Of a stretch of 64,000 bases of DNA, positions 13,671 to 25,324 are shown piece by piece. The stretch's first letter is position 1, and each line of letters begins with the position of its first letter. The translations under genes were made by a program, and so were the position numbers. Origin of the DNA: Siphonodentalium dalli (lineage: Eukaryota > Mollusca > Scaphopoda > Gadilida > Siphonodentaliidae); the NCBI GenBank assembly GCA_032622095.1, contig CP136065.1, forward strand, positions 36,116,732-36,180,731, given 5' to 3'. Below the pieces are notes generated by a model, which saw only the letters and a list, made by a program, of their open reading frames with translations, did not search any database and was not told the DNA's origin.

Positions 13671-15130
13671 TCAGTTTCGAGTGTGAATATCTTCAGCCAA
13701 GAGAGAGAGAGATCGGTATCTTGCACAGTGTATATGGTAGCACAATATGGTTGAGTAGTGGTAGGCATCACAGACATCAGTCGATGCCACAGATGAGGAG
13801 AAGTCGTCGAACATCGATGGATCTAGAATGTACTGTAGCTTGACTTCCGTTGGTTTTGAGAAGAAATCAGTGTCAAATATACATTTGTAGCTTTCGGCTA
13901 ACTTCGGCATAACACGATCACGAACTGGTTGTAGGTATGAACAGGTTAACAGAATATGCTGTATAGACTCTTCACCATCATTACATAGCTGGCAAACAGG
14001 AGATGAGTTTGAGTATTGATGTCGATTTACGTCCAAAGAATATGTGTTGGTCCGAAGACGAAGCTTCGTAGAAAGTTTAAATATACAGCGATGTTGATCA
14101 GGATTTACAGTCAGTATTTTGTTGATGACACCAGGTATGTATGATCGAGCATTAAGATACTTGAGAGTGCTGTACAGAGAGGCTTCTTCACCAATACGAT
14201 TGTTCCAATGTGAGAAAACTGCTTCTTTGACACAGGTTTTCCATGCACTTTTCGTTTGTGGTGAAGAAAGTTCATTAAAGATACATGGTAGATTATATTT
14301 GTGGAAGAGTGACTTTACTACTATAAACCAGCTGTGACTGGTTTTGTCCTTCATCAGCAGTTGACGAGATGCGAGCTGTTTTTCCACTGAGGAATCATCT
14401 TGGCGGCAGACATTGTTGAATAATATAATGATCTTCTTGTCGATGTGTCCTTCAACTGGTAAAAGTCCAGAAAGAATATACACCACTGGATCAGCTGTAG
14501 ATTGAGATAAAGATAGAACCTGTTTAATAAACTTCTTCTGGTATAGTTCTAGCTTGAGAACAGCTTTCTGGTCCACACTAATAACTTCACATTCATATGT
14601 GAGAACAGGAGCCACATATATCTTGTATAGATGAATGCAAGTTCGGAGGTCAAGACCGCTGTCACCATGAAGCCCCATAGGCATCAAGCTGTATGCTGTA
14701 CGTCTCGCTTTCTTTATATTATTATCGATTGTTTCAGTAAAAGTTCTGTTCGAATTTGTGGAACGAATTATACCAAGATGAGAGGAAGATTGTACATTTG
14801 GCATCTGCACTCCATCCATTAGGAATTTCATATCACCGGTCAGTCGGTTGCCACACTGAGAAACTTTAAAAATCACACTTTTCCGTGGTTGCAGCATATA
14901 TCGATGTTCACGACTATATTGATGCGCAATGTTAATGAGAAGTTGCAAATCACCTGGATTTGAGCTGACCAATGCAATGTCGTCGGCACATGCAGTGACA
15001 CTAACGTTGATGTTTCCAATCTTAACTCCGAGGTCATTGGTGGATAGTCTAAGTAGGAGTTCATTTGTATACAGTTTATACAGATCAGCGCTGAGATTTC
15101 ATCGCTGTCGAACTCCTTGCAGTATTTCAA
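13671..15130 (-). pseudogene. Non-LTR reverse transcriptase, catalytic core and C-terminus
   Basis: The frame includes the catalytic ADD box (CADDIALVSSN; ADD at 14987-14979), the following LQLLINIAHQYS and QPRKSVI blocks, a YKIYVAPVLTYECEV-type thumb, and near the end a Cys/His cluster CQLCNDGEESIQHILLTC, characteristic of the C-terminal domain of many LINEs. From 14972 the frame is open for 433 codons. Upstream, before the conserved LSADLYKLY block, there is an in-frame TGA at 15101-15099, so the RT is broken. The exact clade cannot be set by eye. Confidence 0.85.
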
Positions 15131-15223
15131 AGACTTCAGATTTACATGAGTCCCATTTCACAATGGATGAGCAGTTAGAATGAAGGTCATCAATCAACTT
15201 CCAAAAAATATGGTTGATTGATG

Positions 15224-15430
15224 TCAAAAAAGTTTTTCGAAGAAGTATTTCCTTGTTGACAACATCGAAGGCATAATTTTAGTCAGAATTTTAATAAAAT
15301 TGTCACTTGAATAAACAAAATGTTCCGCAGAGAGTCCAAATATGTCTTCAGCTTTTCCTTTTTTCAAAGTGGAAATAGCTTTTCTTATTGTACTGCTATC
15401 AACTTGGGTAGAAGGTGTATCCATAGAACT
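15224..15430 (-). pseudogene. Non-LTR RT N-terminal fragment
   Basis: The frame contains TLKKGKAEDIFGLSAEHF, the early RT motif (K.GKA.G.DG/H.L..E) of non-LTR elements. It belongs to the same minus-strand LINE as the downstream core, from which a segment is missing. Confidence 0.75.
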
Positions 15431-15524
15431 AGCGATTATGGCAAGACATTCCATAATAACATCTTGAAAATGTTTTAAGTCATAGGAGTTGTTCAAAATC
15501 TTGATTGAGTAAATCATATAGTTC

Positions 15525-16240
15525 TTAATATGCGAGATGTGTATTCTGGTATGCAGATATAGTCTGGGCATGTACTGTATCTAGATTATGCAAGTATATG
15601 GTGGCGTTGTTTAATCTATGATCTAAATCTCGTTGTTGGTCAATTGCGTCATTTAGACTTTGTCTGTTTTCCGATATTCTAGCACGAGTTTGATTGATTA
15701 CGGTCAGACTGCCAGATACTACATGGCTCACAGTTTTTTGTGACCTAGCTAACGCTTGAATATTTTGTCTGATCCCTTCCATATCGGGTTCTGAAGTTCA
15801 GCCGAAAATGTTCGACGCTAAATCTCCTAAATATCCTAAAATTGTCCTTCTTTTCTATAGTGAAATTGCGACAAAGCGTACATGCTTTGTGGTCGATTGG
15901 GTTTTGTGATTTGTTCACGGTCTGATAACAATGGTTGCAGCGTTCTATGCATCATCTTATAGAAGTGAGAATGTTCAGTCATTCCGATTTGTGTGTTCGA
16001 CTACACTAGTCGTTTACTACGTGATAACAGTGGTTGACATTCGCAAAATTCTTGGAGTAAGTTATGTGATTCAGCGGATAAAAACTTCAATTCTTTGTCC
16101 AATTTCGTAAACATGGCTAAGGCTTGGTTAACTTCTTGTGTTACAAAATACCGAAGTTCTTCAGAGACAGAATGGAGCATTTTCTGTCGTCCTGTCGGAG
16201 TTTCCATTCTAATGTTTTGCTTTGCGACCAAGCCTGTGCT
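15525..16240 (-). pseudogene. Unclassified retroelement-like fragment, possibly env-like
   Basis: Two short minus-strand frames (16231-16001 and 15782-15525) lie directly upstream of the truncated LINE. The first is helical and ends CQPLLSRSKR. Between the two, in an interrupted frame, is a Gly/Leu-rich stretch (GYLGDLASN). The second frame starts QNIQALARSQKTVSHVV and continues as a hydrophilic coiled coil with heptad-like spacing and two N-x-T sites. A hydrophobic stretch followed by a long helix resembles the ectodomain of envelope-like proteins of some invertebrate retroelements, but no transmembrane segment is visible because the LINE begins here. The assignment is weak; it may be another coiled-coil ORF. 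Confidence 0.3.
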
Positions 16241-16620
16241 ATTCGTCTTGATAATTCTTAGAGGTAAGTTTCAAATGGATGTAACTCGTTTACTATTGTT
16301 AATTTTCAGTATGCATCGGATGGTGAAATATATTTAACTTTTTGGAATATTACGTTTCGGATTAGAACACACGAAACCAGTTGAAATGGTAGCAATAGCA
16401 ATGTATTTTGGTACTCGTCAAAGTTTGTATTTTAAAGCCTTTATATTTCATTCTTTTGTAATTTGTTTACATTGGACGAAATATTTGTTTGATTTAATGC
16501 GAACATATACGGATATTAGACTAAGTGGGTATCTAACTGTTTATGGATCCGTGTGGATCAATTGTTAACTTGTTTAGATGTAAACTGGGTAGCATATTAT
16601 TTTTGCAATACTGTTTAAGT

Positions 16621-17021
16621 TTAACCCTTTACCCAACAAACCGGCCAAAACCGGCCAAATAAAGCTTCAACAGCCTAAAATATCTTCGGTCTGTCTCAAT
16701 AGAACCATACAAATATGGATATCATTGGAACCGGCTCCTTGACCACATTGTGATAGTTACAGTTATGCCCTGTGCCAATACATTCTCTTATATATGCGAG
16801 TCGACCATAGGTCGCCTCGCATATATAAGAGAATGCATTGGCCTAAACAAAATCTTTTTTTAACACTTTTTACCATTTTTTCTTACATTCTTTAACAATT
16901 TTTATAATTTGTAATGTGTTAAGCCAATGCATTCTCTTATATATGCGAGGCGACCTATGGTCGACTCGCATATATAAGAGAATGCATTGGCACAGGGCCG
17001 TTCTGTTGGGTAAAGGGTTAA
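16621..17021 (+). mobile_element. TTAA-flanked piggyBac-like MITE with double palindrome (copy 1)
   Basis: The termini read TTAA-CCCTTTACCCAACA … TGTTGGGTAAAGGG-TTAA: 14-bp terminal inverted repeats starting CCC, with a TTAA on both sides, as in piggyBac-type transposons. The ~400-bp interior codes nothing and holds two 69-bp palindromes (16774-16842 and 16923-16991) separated by 80 bp. A nearly identical copy lies in the opposite orientation at 38937-39336. Confidence 0.85.
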
Positions 17022-18599
17022 GTTTAACCTGCGTATCTTACTATTTAGGATGTTTCTAAATATGGATATCTAATTAAGTGGGTATAGTTTAAATTTTATA
17101 GGTTTAATTTTATCGTATAGGAAGGTTTGAAAGCCTATTTTAAATGATAGGTAATACAATTTTAGATTATTAATTTACGGCTAGCTAAATGTTTAAAACT
17201 AAATTTGAGATTTTCCTATTTTACGGGTACCGAAGTGGTATTTTAGATTTTAAAAATGTACGGGTACCCAAATGCGTTCCGACTTTTTTGTTGCTTTTTA
17301 TTTTCGTTTTTTGTTTTTGTTTCTATTATCTTTTTGTTTTGTGTTTGGTATGCTGTTTGTGTCTGATTTTAGTTTATGCGTGATGTTTATGGCGGAAAGA
17401 GAGAAAGGGAAGATAGTGCATAACAAGCTCCACGCAGAGTTAATTCCCCTACTAAGAGCGATTTTTCATAAAAAAATGTTTCGGCTCGAAATGGCACGAA
17501 AATCCAAATGAACCAACACTTCTTGCATATCAGGTACATATATGGTATGCTGAAGTCATTTTAACGCCCACAATGTGGGCTATTAACTTAGGACATAGCC
17601 GCAGGGCTCACTTTACCAAAATCGTTAATTTCTGGGAAAAGTCACTGGTGGGTATCGTTCATCGTCGATTTGAGTATAGCCACCACCAATTCCGTTATTT
17701 TTCACTATCATTTTCGTCTACAGTATATATTTCTCCTTCAAAATAAGTTGGTGTTAACTTGTTCTACCGTGGGTAGGGGTACCCGACCACTTTTGGCGTT
17801 TGGCCGCTGTACTATACGCATGACTTACCGCTGCCCGCACCTACACGGAATGTGAAGAAATGTCGCATTTATTTATTTGAGGCTTTTGTAGGTTACAATT
17901 CATTCTGTATCATTCTGAGAAACTGAATGGTCCATATTCGTCTAGATCAAGCCAGAATGAATGGTAACTGGCAAAACATTTAAAAAATGTTAGATTTAAT
18001 TAAGAAAATACACATGCCGGCAGCGTTCAGACATAGTGTAGCGAGGGGACTGAACTCTGTTTTGCAGTTTGAGTGCTAATTTTTGGACAATTATTTCATT
18101 GTTTATCTACATTGATTTGACTGTATCATATGTTCGTTTCTATAGTATTCGCGTTAGGTTCGTTTCTTTGTTAGGTTAGGCTTTCTCGAAGTTCCGACCT
18201 TTTCTTTGTATTAATCAGCTGGCTTTTCATATGCAACTTGTCAATTCTTGCCCAAGCATGTACTCATTAATTACCATTCATCGCACGTATTCTTAGCTTT
18301 ACTTTTAATAATTAATTATTTGTCAAACTGATAATGCCACTGTGGTGATCGGGTATTTTATCATGCAAATCTGTTAATCTAATCCCGCGTCGTTAACTCA
18401 CACCTGTGCATGCTTTGTATATAAGAATGTGTAAAACTGTGTTATGTTACTTTATGTTCCGGAACTCCGCCTTTCAGTCACTTCTATTCTATTCACATAT
18501 TACAACCGGAGTTCCGATTGTTGTGTGGACCGCTTCCAACTATACCGGAATGTCCGTATATTTCTATTGAAAAAAATAATGCTAATTCCCCAGAAAGAC
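17022..18599. other. No gene recognised
   Basis: T-rich sequence at 17280-17370. No LTR matching the Gypsy-like element was found here. Confidence 0.45.
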
Positions 18600-19490
18600 T
18601 AAACCTTGATTCAACCCTAAATCAGCTCTATCAAAGTAGGCAGCTGAAAGCATCGATCAGATGTTTAGTTGGAGCTGTCTTCTTTGTGAGAACATCAATG
18701 CCCATTGGTAGTGGCCTAAGATTTCTGGTCTGTCTGCGCTTAGCACGAAGCTTGGTTTTCAATTTAGAGAGATGTATGTTTTCTTCTTCATCGGGCGATG
18801 GAGACTCTGGACTAAACGCTGATTGGTGTGGGTCACTATTGTTGGGGTCAATGGGTTCAGCTTCCTTCTGGCGCAGTCTGGTGACGAGCTGAAAGGAGGG
18901 AATATTATTTTCATCTTCGGAATTTACGTTCTCTCTACGTAATCGTTGGATATAAGTGTCTGATTATGGACATACCTTCGTCATCAGACGATTCATCAGG
19001 CGGAACAACGTACTGTGTACGTCTGATTTGGGTATTTGGAGTCGTCTGGGTTGTCTTCATTCCAATCTGATACATGCAGCTTTTCTCTGCATACAACTCT
19101 GCATGTGCTTTCACACCACGGCCAGTGAGTTGGTTCTTGATTCGGTATGAAACTGGCGAAGTATTTTAAATAATTTTAAAGTAAGGGACCCATTTACTTC
19201 GCAACTTGTGTTCACGTTTTGGCACCGATATATACTGGGCAGCCAACTTCATAACTAAAATGTTTAGAATTTGAATCTGCATATTGGGCTTGTTTTCGTC
19301 TGGCTCGTTTCATATTTCGGTGTACCAGCATGAATGATTTGTGCTGATTCTGCAATCCAATTTGATGGGGTGTATCACCATGGTAGCGCTTTCTTGGTTT
19401 CAGTGTTGTGTCCACTGGAAGTATTGGGTCACGATGATAGAGTATGATAGGGTCACGATGAAACATGGCAAAAAACCTGTTGAGACACAC
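18600..19490 (-). pseudogene. Gypsy-like integrase C-terminal region
   Basis: The frame at 19490-19212 contains HRDPILPVDTTLKPRKRYHG and HKSFMLVHRNMKRARRKQ, typical of the post-core region of this integrase group. Further minus-strand coding similarity (acidic Ser/Glu stretch, then basic) continues to ~18640 opposite a misleading + strand open frame. It has stops and frame changes and is not functional. Confidence 0.6.
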
Positions 19491-19531
19491 GGGGTAAATG
19501 TAATTGTAAGGGTTTGATTTAAATAAACATC

Positions 19532-20277
19532 CTAAGATTTTGGGTAATCTTGAACCATTTTGGCCAATACGTCATTGAAAACGCGGTGGAACCGTTCCAC
19601 TTTCAAGTTACTATGTTGGTGGTAATATGATGTTTTTATATGATGTATATTCAGAGCTTCTGATGTCTCTTTTACTTTGGAGTTAATATTTTCAGTACCA
19701 TTATCAGAAACTATTTCTAGAGAGCAAGAATGTCTTGGAAATATTTCCTCGAGAATTAGGTGAGCGATAATGTCGGCAGTCTTATTGGGAACCGCAAAAC
19801 ATTCAGGCCATCCTGAATACAAATCTACGAAGCTCACTATAAAGCGATTCACTGACAATGTCGTAGAATATGGGCCACTGAGATCCAGCCCGAGTTTGCT
19901 AGTACAGTAAGTAGGAACACCGTATTTTGTAGAGGTCTTTTAATTCTAGTTAGGTTTCTAGTTTGGCAGGTAACACCTTTACTAATATTTTCATATAACT
20001 TTTTATATCAGTTTGTCCAAAAGTAATGGATTTTTATTCCAAAATGTCCGTTACCACCATCGTATTCTATGATTATGTCATTCTGTAAAACTTGTTGGAC
20101 TACTAAACGCAATGATGGATCGGAGTCAGCGTTGGAAATGTAATACAAAATATCACCAATCACGATGTAATGGTCCTTAACTTTAGCGGGAGCATCAGGA
20201 TATTTCAGAGTTGTTTTGATGGTTTTGATTTCTTCATCTAAACTTTGTGCATGGGCCATATCAAGGCCATATTTCAA
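19532..20277 (-). pseudogene. Gypsy-like integrase (zinc region and DDE core)
   Basis: The first frame (20277-20008) carries the linker and the zinc-binding region leading into integrase, with NGHFGIK. After a break the core (19858-19532) shows the first Asp in FVDLYSGWPE, the second in VSDNGTE and the Glu in a YYHQHSNLKVERFHR-type string, so the D,D,E triad is present. Zinc residues are hard to assign because sequence is missing between the two frames. The frame ends soon after and continues in a different frame at 19490. Confidence 0.8.
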
Positions 20278-20526
20278 TATTTCTGGTTTAGCAGGTAGGT
20301 CTTTGTCAGGGGCATTGCATGTACTATAGTACTTTGGGTTGAATATATATGAATTTAGGGCATTGATTATTAATGCATTTGTACTTGTTTCCGGTTCAGT
20401 GTGTTCAGATTATTCATTATGAGGCGTCCTACTTAATAGATCGGCACATGTGTTTTGTTTGCCAGGAATGTATTCAATTTCACAATTGTAGCCTGTAATG
20501 CCAATCGACCACATTTATATTTTATT

Positions 20527-20798
20527 ATTTTGCATTCGATAGGATAGGATAGGATATTTTATTTCAATATACACATATTAATACATAATACATTTGACAA
20601 ATATTGTATTGTATATTTGAGGGGTGGCATAGTCAGGCTAGACTGTCTTACTGCCACCCCCTTAAATATGAATATATGTTACGATAGGCGGTCAAGATTT
20701 ATTGTACAATGCACGGCTATATAAGTATGTATCACATAATGGTTGCATTTAAATGGATTATATGCATGGAGGATATACGTATAGATAAATCGCTTATT
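20527..20798 (-). mobile_element. Nested insertion with (GATAG)n edge, probably a 5'-truncated LINE tail
   Basis: It interrupts the Gypsy-like RNase H. The left edge has GATAGGATAGGATAG then ATATTTTATTTCAATATACACAT, like the microsatellite-tailed 3' end of the LINE at 62880. Inside is a hairpin, GGGGTGGCA … TGCCACCCC (about 20620-20661). The right boundary is approximate. Confidence 0.5.
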
Positions 20799-20800
20799 GG

Positions 20801-21310
20801 TTACTGGATGGTTTGTCTCTTTCTTGGTGAATTTAATAGGTACTTTAAGAGAGCATGGTCAGTTTTTATGACAAATTTCGCCCCATGCAAATAACAATCC
20901 TGTTTTTGAAGGGAATAGTGCATTGCATAACACTCTTTTTTAATTGTCGACCAGCGTTTCTGTGTCACTGAATTTGTGTGACAGGAAATAGATAGGTTTT
21001 TCGACAGGGTCATTTGAATCAATATATTTTGTCATCTGCGTAAGACACACCCCAATGCAATCGACGGAGGCGTCCGCATGGGGGCAATATGGTTCATTGC
21101 GGTCAGGATGTACTAATAGAGGTACAGTAGTTAAGTCTTGTTTGGTCGAGTTGAAACTTTGTTGACATTCTGGTGTCCATTGAAATCTCGAATATTTCCG
21201 GGTTAAAGTTATCAAGGGTTCAGCTGTTTTACTGAAATTTAGTATGAACCGACGGTAGAATGAGTCCATGTCGATGAAACCTCTAACTTCACGGATATTT
21301 TGTGGATTAG
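20801..21310 (-). pseudogene. Gypsy-like RT C-terminus and RNase H
   Basis: The frame shows SFYRRFILNFSKTAEPL (thumb of Gypsy-type RT), then the RNase H Asp in PHADASVD, and, after a frame change near 20945-20975, the Glu in TIKKECYAMHYSLQK and the Asp in VIKTDHALLKYLL. The order is that of Metaviridae-type pol genes. The N-terminal RT motifs including the YxDD box are absent. The 3' side is cut by the insertion at ~20530-20798; the conserved GYNCEIEYIPG…CADLLSR block resumes on its other side (about 20510-20440). Confidence 0.8.
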
Positions 21311-21409
21311 ATTCGCAACTGGTTGGGTGAAAGTATCTAGTATCCCAAATAAATTGTGGTTCATCCCTCTCAGTTCTTGAAGCATTTCGGGAACGTTAGC
21401 CATGATATA

Positions 21410-21850
21410 TAAGAATATGGTGTAGAATCAAAAGGCTACAAACCTCGTATTTCCGTCCCAAATATCCTCGATAGGGCACCGAGAGCACGTTTGTGGCACT
21501 ATACTTGACTTCACGTTGTGGCTACGGTTCACGTTTGAGAGAAACACGAGTCTTCTTGAGTAAACGTCTTGATTTTATTTAATATACAGGCAGTATCAGC
21601 AGTAGATAGATAATAAAAGCACCACATAACGAAAGCACCAAGTAACAACTGACGGACACGAATCTAAAACTGCCCAAGACTATATCATTGTACTATGCGT
21701 GTACCATTAGCACTGTTGGCAAAAGGCCAGGAGCCATCACGGGGCGTTTACAGGTAAATAGTACCTTAAGTATACCGCTACCTGCTAATTGCCATAATGG
21801 CACAATTAAGTTAAAGCATCCATGAACTCGTTATATACTGCCATACCAGG
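21410..21850 (-). repeat. Possible Gypsy-like 5' LTR / leader
   Basis: This sequence lies just upstream of the gag-like start codon (21403). On the minus strand it has a polyadenylation-like ATTAAATAAAATC near 21570-21585. No second copy was found, so the LTR assignment rests on position and this signal only. Confidence 0.35.
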
Positions 21851-22020
21851 TATACTATATGTTCCTTCCAGCGTAAGAAAAGTACATCCGGCATGAAAGT
21901 AAACAACACTGATAGTTCATTCATAGTCTCGGGGTTCAACACCCGTTCACATGTAACTCTGTTACATTATTCACAACTCTCCGTGAATGTAAGAAATACA
22001 GATCTATATGTTTCATGTTT

Positions 22021-22170
22021 CAACTGGCAAGTAGCGATTCGAACATCGGAAGCGTATTACGGTCCATATATAATTAAATTTCAATTTTGAAATATATATT
22101 TCTCGACTAACCTCAGTTTTGAATAATCTGTAAGTGCGACATGTTTCATTGTGTCAATATCTACTTTCCA
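22021..22170 (+). repeat. Dispersed repeat, uninterrupted copy
   Basis: This contains both the 9525-type segment and the segment TGAATAATCTG…CATTGTGTCAATATCTACTTT that is found separately at 12007-12060. Confidence 0.65.
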
Positions 22171-22794
22171 TTTTAGCGAGTTTTATCATTCCCTTTAACC
22201 AGTTGTGGTCGACCCCATTTATAAACTGATTCAACCATTCATGGTTCACATGTAGTGAGACTATTGTGTGCACGTTGGGCCCACGGATGGGACATATTCT
22301 TATTTGAGAGATTCCCGACATTATAATACAATTGATAATTAATTTGTTGTGACCAGACGAGATCATTTTCGCCCAATATGTAATTATTCGGACATTAACG
22401 TCGACTCTGAGACGATAAACTCCAGTTTCTCCGTATACCACAACACTTGGTGTGCTCGGCTTAAGTTTTAGCATAAATTAAAACATTTTCAACTTTAACA
22501 TTTTAAGCTCTTCAATGTGTTTAAGCTCTTCAATATTTCGCATCCGTATACTAGTATTTGTTTTACTGTCTTCGCGAATAAGTCTACTGGATGTTGTTTG
22601 GATATATCCATTGCTCGCGCTTTGTAAATTAGTGAGTACATCGCTCTGGTAGCTTTAGTTACTAAAGATTTCTTAGTTTTGTGAAAGTTGTTAGATCTGT
22701 CGAATATGACACCAAAGTAATTTTCTTCGTTCGCGAATCCGAAATGCATAAACCGAATAAATTTGAACGGAACAAACAAATCCCAACCGACCAT
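22154..22794 (-). pseudogene. Second non-LTR RT fragment (C-terminal region)
   Basis: The frame 22794-22495 contains YFGVIFDRSNNFHKTKK and ILVYGCEI, the 'YLGV…LLYGCE' signature after the RT catalytic core of LINEs. A second frame (22474-22154) continues with PSTPSVVVYGETG and ITYWAKMIS, a typical distal segment. There is a frame break at ~22480. Both ends are truncated and no catalytic box is left. It is a different lineage from the 13.7-kb element, judged by the motif wording. Confidence 0.75.
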
Positions 22795-25039
22795 AATCTG
22801 TTCATCTTAATCATCCCGTTGACTGACGAACCGCACAACATCCCATAATAACTGGCTTGAAATGTGGTCTACTTTAAATGATCCATCGGCCACCATATCT
22901 AAAACAGGCGATGAAATCTTTCAGTCTATCATCTTCTGACATTTTTCCGCAGTTGACAGCTTTTGAGAAATATGCTCAAAAAGAGCACCTACTTCAGAAT
23001 CTTCCTGACGATCCGCCTCGTAAACTACTTCGTGAACATCACGTACATGTGTACTCAGTGTTCAACTGTCATAAGCTAATTTGGCCATTCATATTTTTTC
23101 GAAAATGGTTAAAACAAATTTCATTTTGACAAACTTTTGGCCAAAGCATTTTTTTTACCCAGAAATCGGAAATCGAATTCAAAAACCCAAATTTGAAACG
23201 AAAGCGACATGACAATCATATTGTAGTATGATCATTAAGTGATACAACTTAATGGATAATAAAAGTCATTCATGGCAGTGCAATATTAAAAACAGTAATG
23301 AGGATTAACACTAATGAATCATTTGTCTGTCATAAAGCTGAATGGTAGAATGTGTGTAGAGGTATATTGTCAAGTAACAATGGTGGGATTAAAGAAGTCT
23401 GCACACGGTACTTGAATTATGGACATAATTATATAGAATGTTAGATGTTAAATAAAACAAAATATTCATTAAATGTGAGACCAGAAAATGAGGATTTGAT
23501 TTGGCAAAAACATAATCAGAATTGGTCAAAAGATTTTTCGGCCCACTGGGTGTACTGACTAAGCTTTACTGGCAGGGCTCTTTGGAGAAATATGTGTTTC
23601 TTTTGCACAAAGCCGACCATCGTGGAATCTCACATCAGATCCGAAGGGTTTTAATGTTCTTTTTACATATTTCTCAAATGAACCATCCGGCCGATGGACG
23701 GGCCAACGAATAGTCACTGACTGCCGGGGATGGTATGATGCGCAGTGTCTGATAACATAATCCAAAGAGTCGAATTCCACGGTGAGAATTCCACATTTGA
23801 ACATTTTAGATCATCTGGTGACTCAGAATACTGACTTTGGAAAACGTCTAACATCAAACAAATCCGTAACTTGTTTTTTATGATTTGTGCACATTTAATA
23901 GCATAATTTGCACATAATATAAATTTCAAGCCCAATTAAAAACATGATTGCAAAGGCATAAAGTGTAGCACGAAGGCTACTTACTATATGCTATCCATGC
24001 TAGCTCATCCCTATCCATTTCTCTTCAACAAGACTCCATTTTTCTCTTATTTCGGTAAAAACCTCGCGTGGTCACACGAAAAAATCTGATACAGCACGTA
24101 AAAATTATGAGATCACCACTGAAAAAACATTCTCAACGTATACCCTTGTAACAAAATAAAAAAGAAAAGAAAAACAATGTTGACCGCGCACGAAAAAAAA
24201 ATGCCCCGACTTATATATGCCGAGTCTCCACCAGTGTATTCTCGTTCGCAACGGCTTTGCCACCAGATTTATGTCTCATCAAAGCACTTCTGTTATTACA
24301 GAACAAATGATATCCAGGTATAATGCAAATAGAATAATATCATTTCTGTTTACAAAATATTCAAATTAATCGAAATTAATCTTATGTTAATTGTAGCCCA
24401 CATACAGTTATGAAGGCAATTGAAAAACAATCTAAATCTACCACTTTCTCATTATATGTATCGGGCCTAATCGATCAATCCATAGCCGTACGGGCGTCGG
24501 AATTTTAGGGGGAGGCTGAGCCATTTTGCCCGAATTTTTAAAGATGATATAATTATAGACAACAGACTTGTGCAGTTTATGCAGACTATTGACGAATATT
24601 GGTTGAATATAGTATAATACATGTACAATTGAGTATATAATTCAGGCGAAAATATGAAAAGTAATGAAATTACATGTACCACAATTTCCCCGCCGAATCA
24701 CCATACAAATACCGATTTTGTCCCCCAATTCGCCCGAAAATGGCCGAATTGTTGAATTGCAAAATGTCTTCGGAGGGCTACAGTCACCCCAGTCCCCTGG
24801 CCCGTACGGATAATTATGCAGATGTCGATGGCACTACATGCATATGCTTATATTATATACGTTAGTAGTAACAAACCAATTTAATTCCATTTTGTGTAAC
24901 AATGTGCGTACCCATCACATGCACTTGTGACAAATCTATTTTGTGACAATTCTATTTTGTGACAATTATATTTTGTTCTTCAATTCCACAATGTCATATT
25001 TCGATACATCAGAATTAAATTAATACCAGGTTGTTCCAA
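22795..25039. other. No gene recognised
   Basis: AT-rich sequence. Weak inverted similarity exists between CCATTTTGCCCGAATTTTT (24521) and AATTCGCCCGAAAATGGCCG (24727). No coding signal. Confidence 0.45.
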
Positions 25040-25150
25040 ATACCATTTTACATGCAAAAATGTCAGAATGGGCGGTCTTCTCGGTGGGTGTAGCTTTTAA
25101 AATAGACAATCCGCTAAAACTGCCACAAACAGAAAGAATATTACCAGAAG
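25040..25150 (+). repeat. Partial fragment of the second TTAA MITE family
   Basis: CTCGGTGGGTGTAGCTTTTA followed by CTAAAACTGCCACAAACAGA matches the left ~90 bp of the element at 44453. The rest is absent. Confidence 0.5.
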
Positions 25151-25324
25151 TAATCGGATGTTCTGTACATTGTGATTCAGACATCGTTATCATTGTCGGT
25201 GGAACATCAGAAGCATCTATAACTCGGACTTGCTGCATTAGCATGATCCATTTTGCATCATCGTGAGTAATCTAAAATAACGAGAGATCGTTTTGTTTTT
25301 AATCGACATAATTCGATCTTGTTT

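Larger units (their letters stand above)
13545..15510 (-). mobile_element. 5'-truncated non-LTR retrotransposon
   Basis: This is a LINE copy in minus orientation. It comprises an N-terminal RT fragment (~15430-15230), the RT catalytic and C-terminal regions (~15130-13671), and a short 3' UTR ending near a GGATGGATATA-like tail at ~13549. The 5' part (endonuclease, early RT) is missing and some RT is deleted between 15224 and 15130. Confidence 0.8.
18600..21800 (-). mobile_element. Decayed Gypsy-like LTR retrotransposon, internally deleted
   Basis: Read on the minus strand there is a possible 5' LTR and leader (~21800-21410), a gag-like start beginning MANVPEMLQ (21403), then the C-terminal part of RT with RNase H (21269-20801), an H2C2-type integrase N-terminal region, the integrase core, and a C-terminal tail reaching ~18600. 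Protease and most of RT are missing: the gag-like start runs straight into the RT 'EVRGFIDMDSFYRRF' block near 21315, where the frame changes. A ~270-bp insertion with a (GATAG)n edge splits RNase H from the segment reading GYNCEIEYIPG. I found no matching 3' LTR around 18000-18600, so the outer limits are approximate. Confidence 0.75.

Noticed and set aside
18518-18892. 124-codon + strand frame
   Set aside because: It is antisense to the C-terminal coding remnant of the Gypsy-like element.
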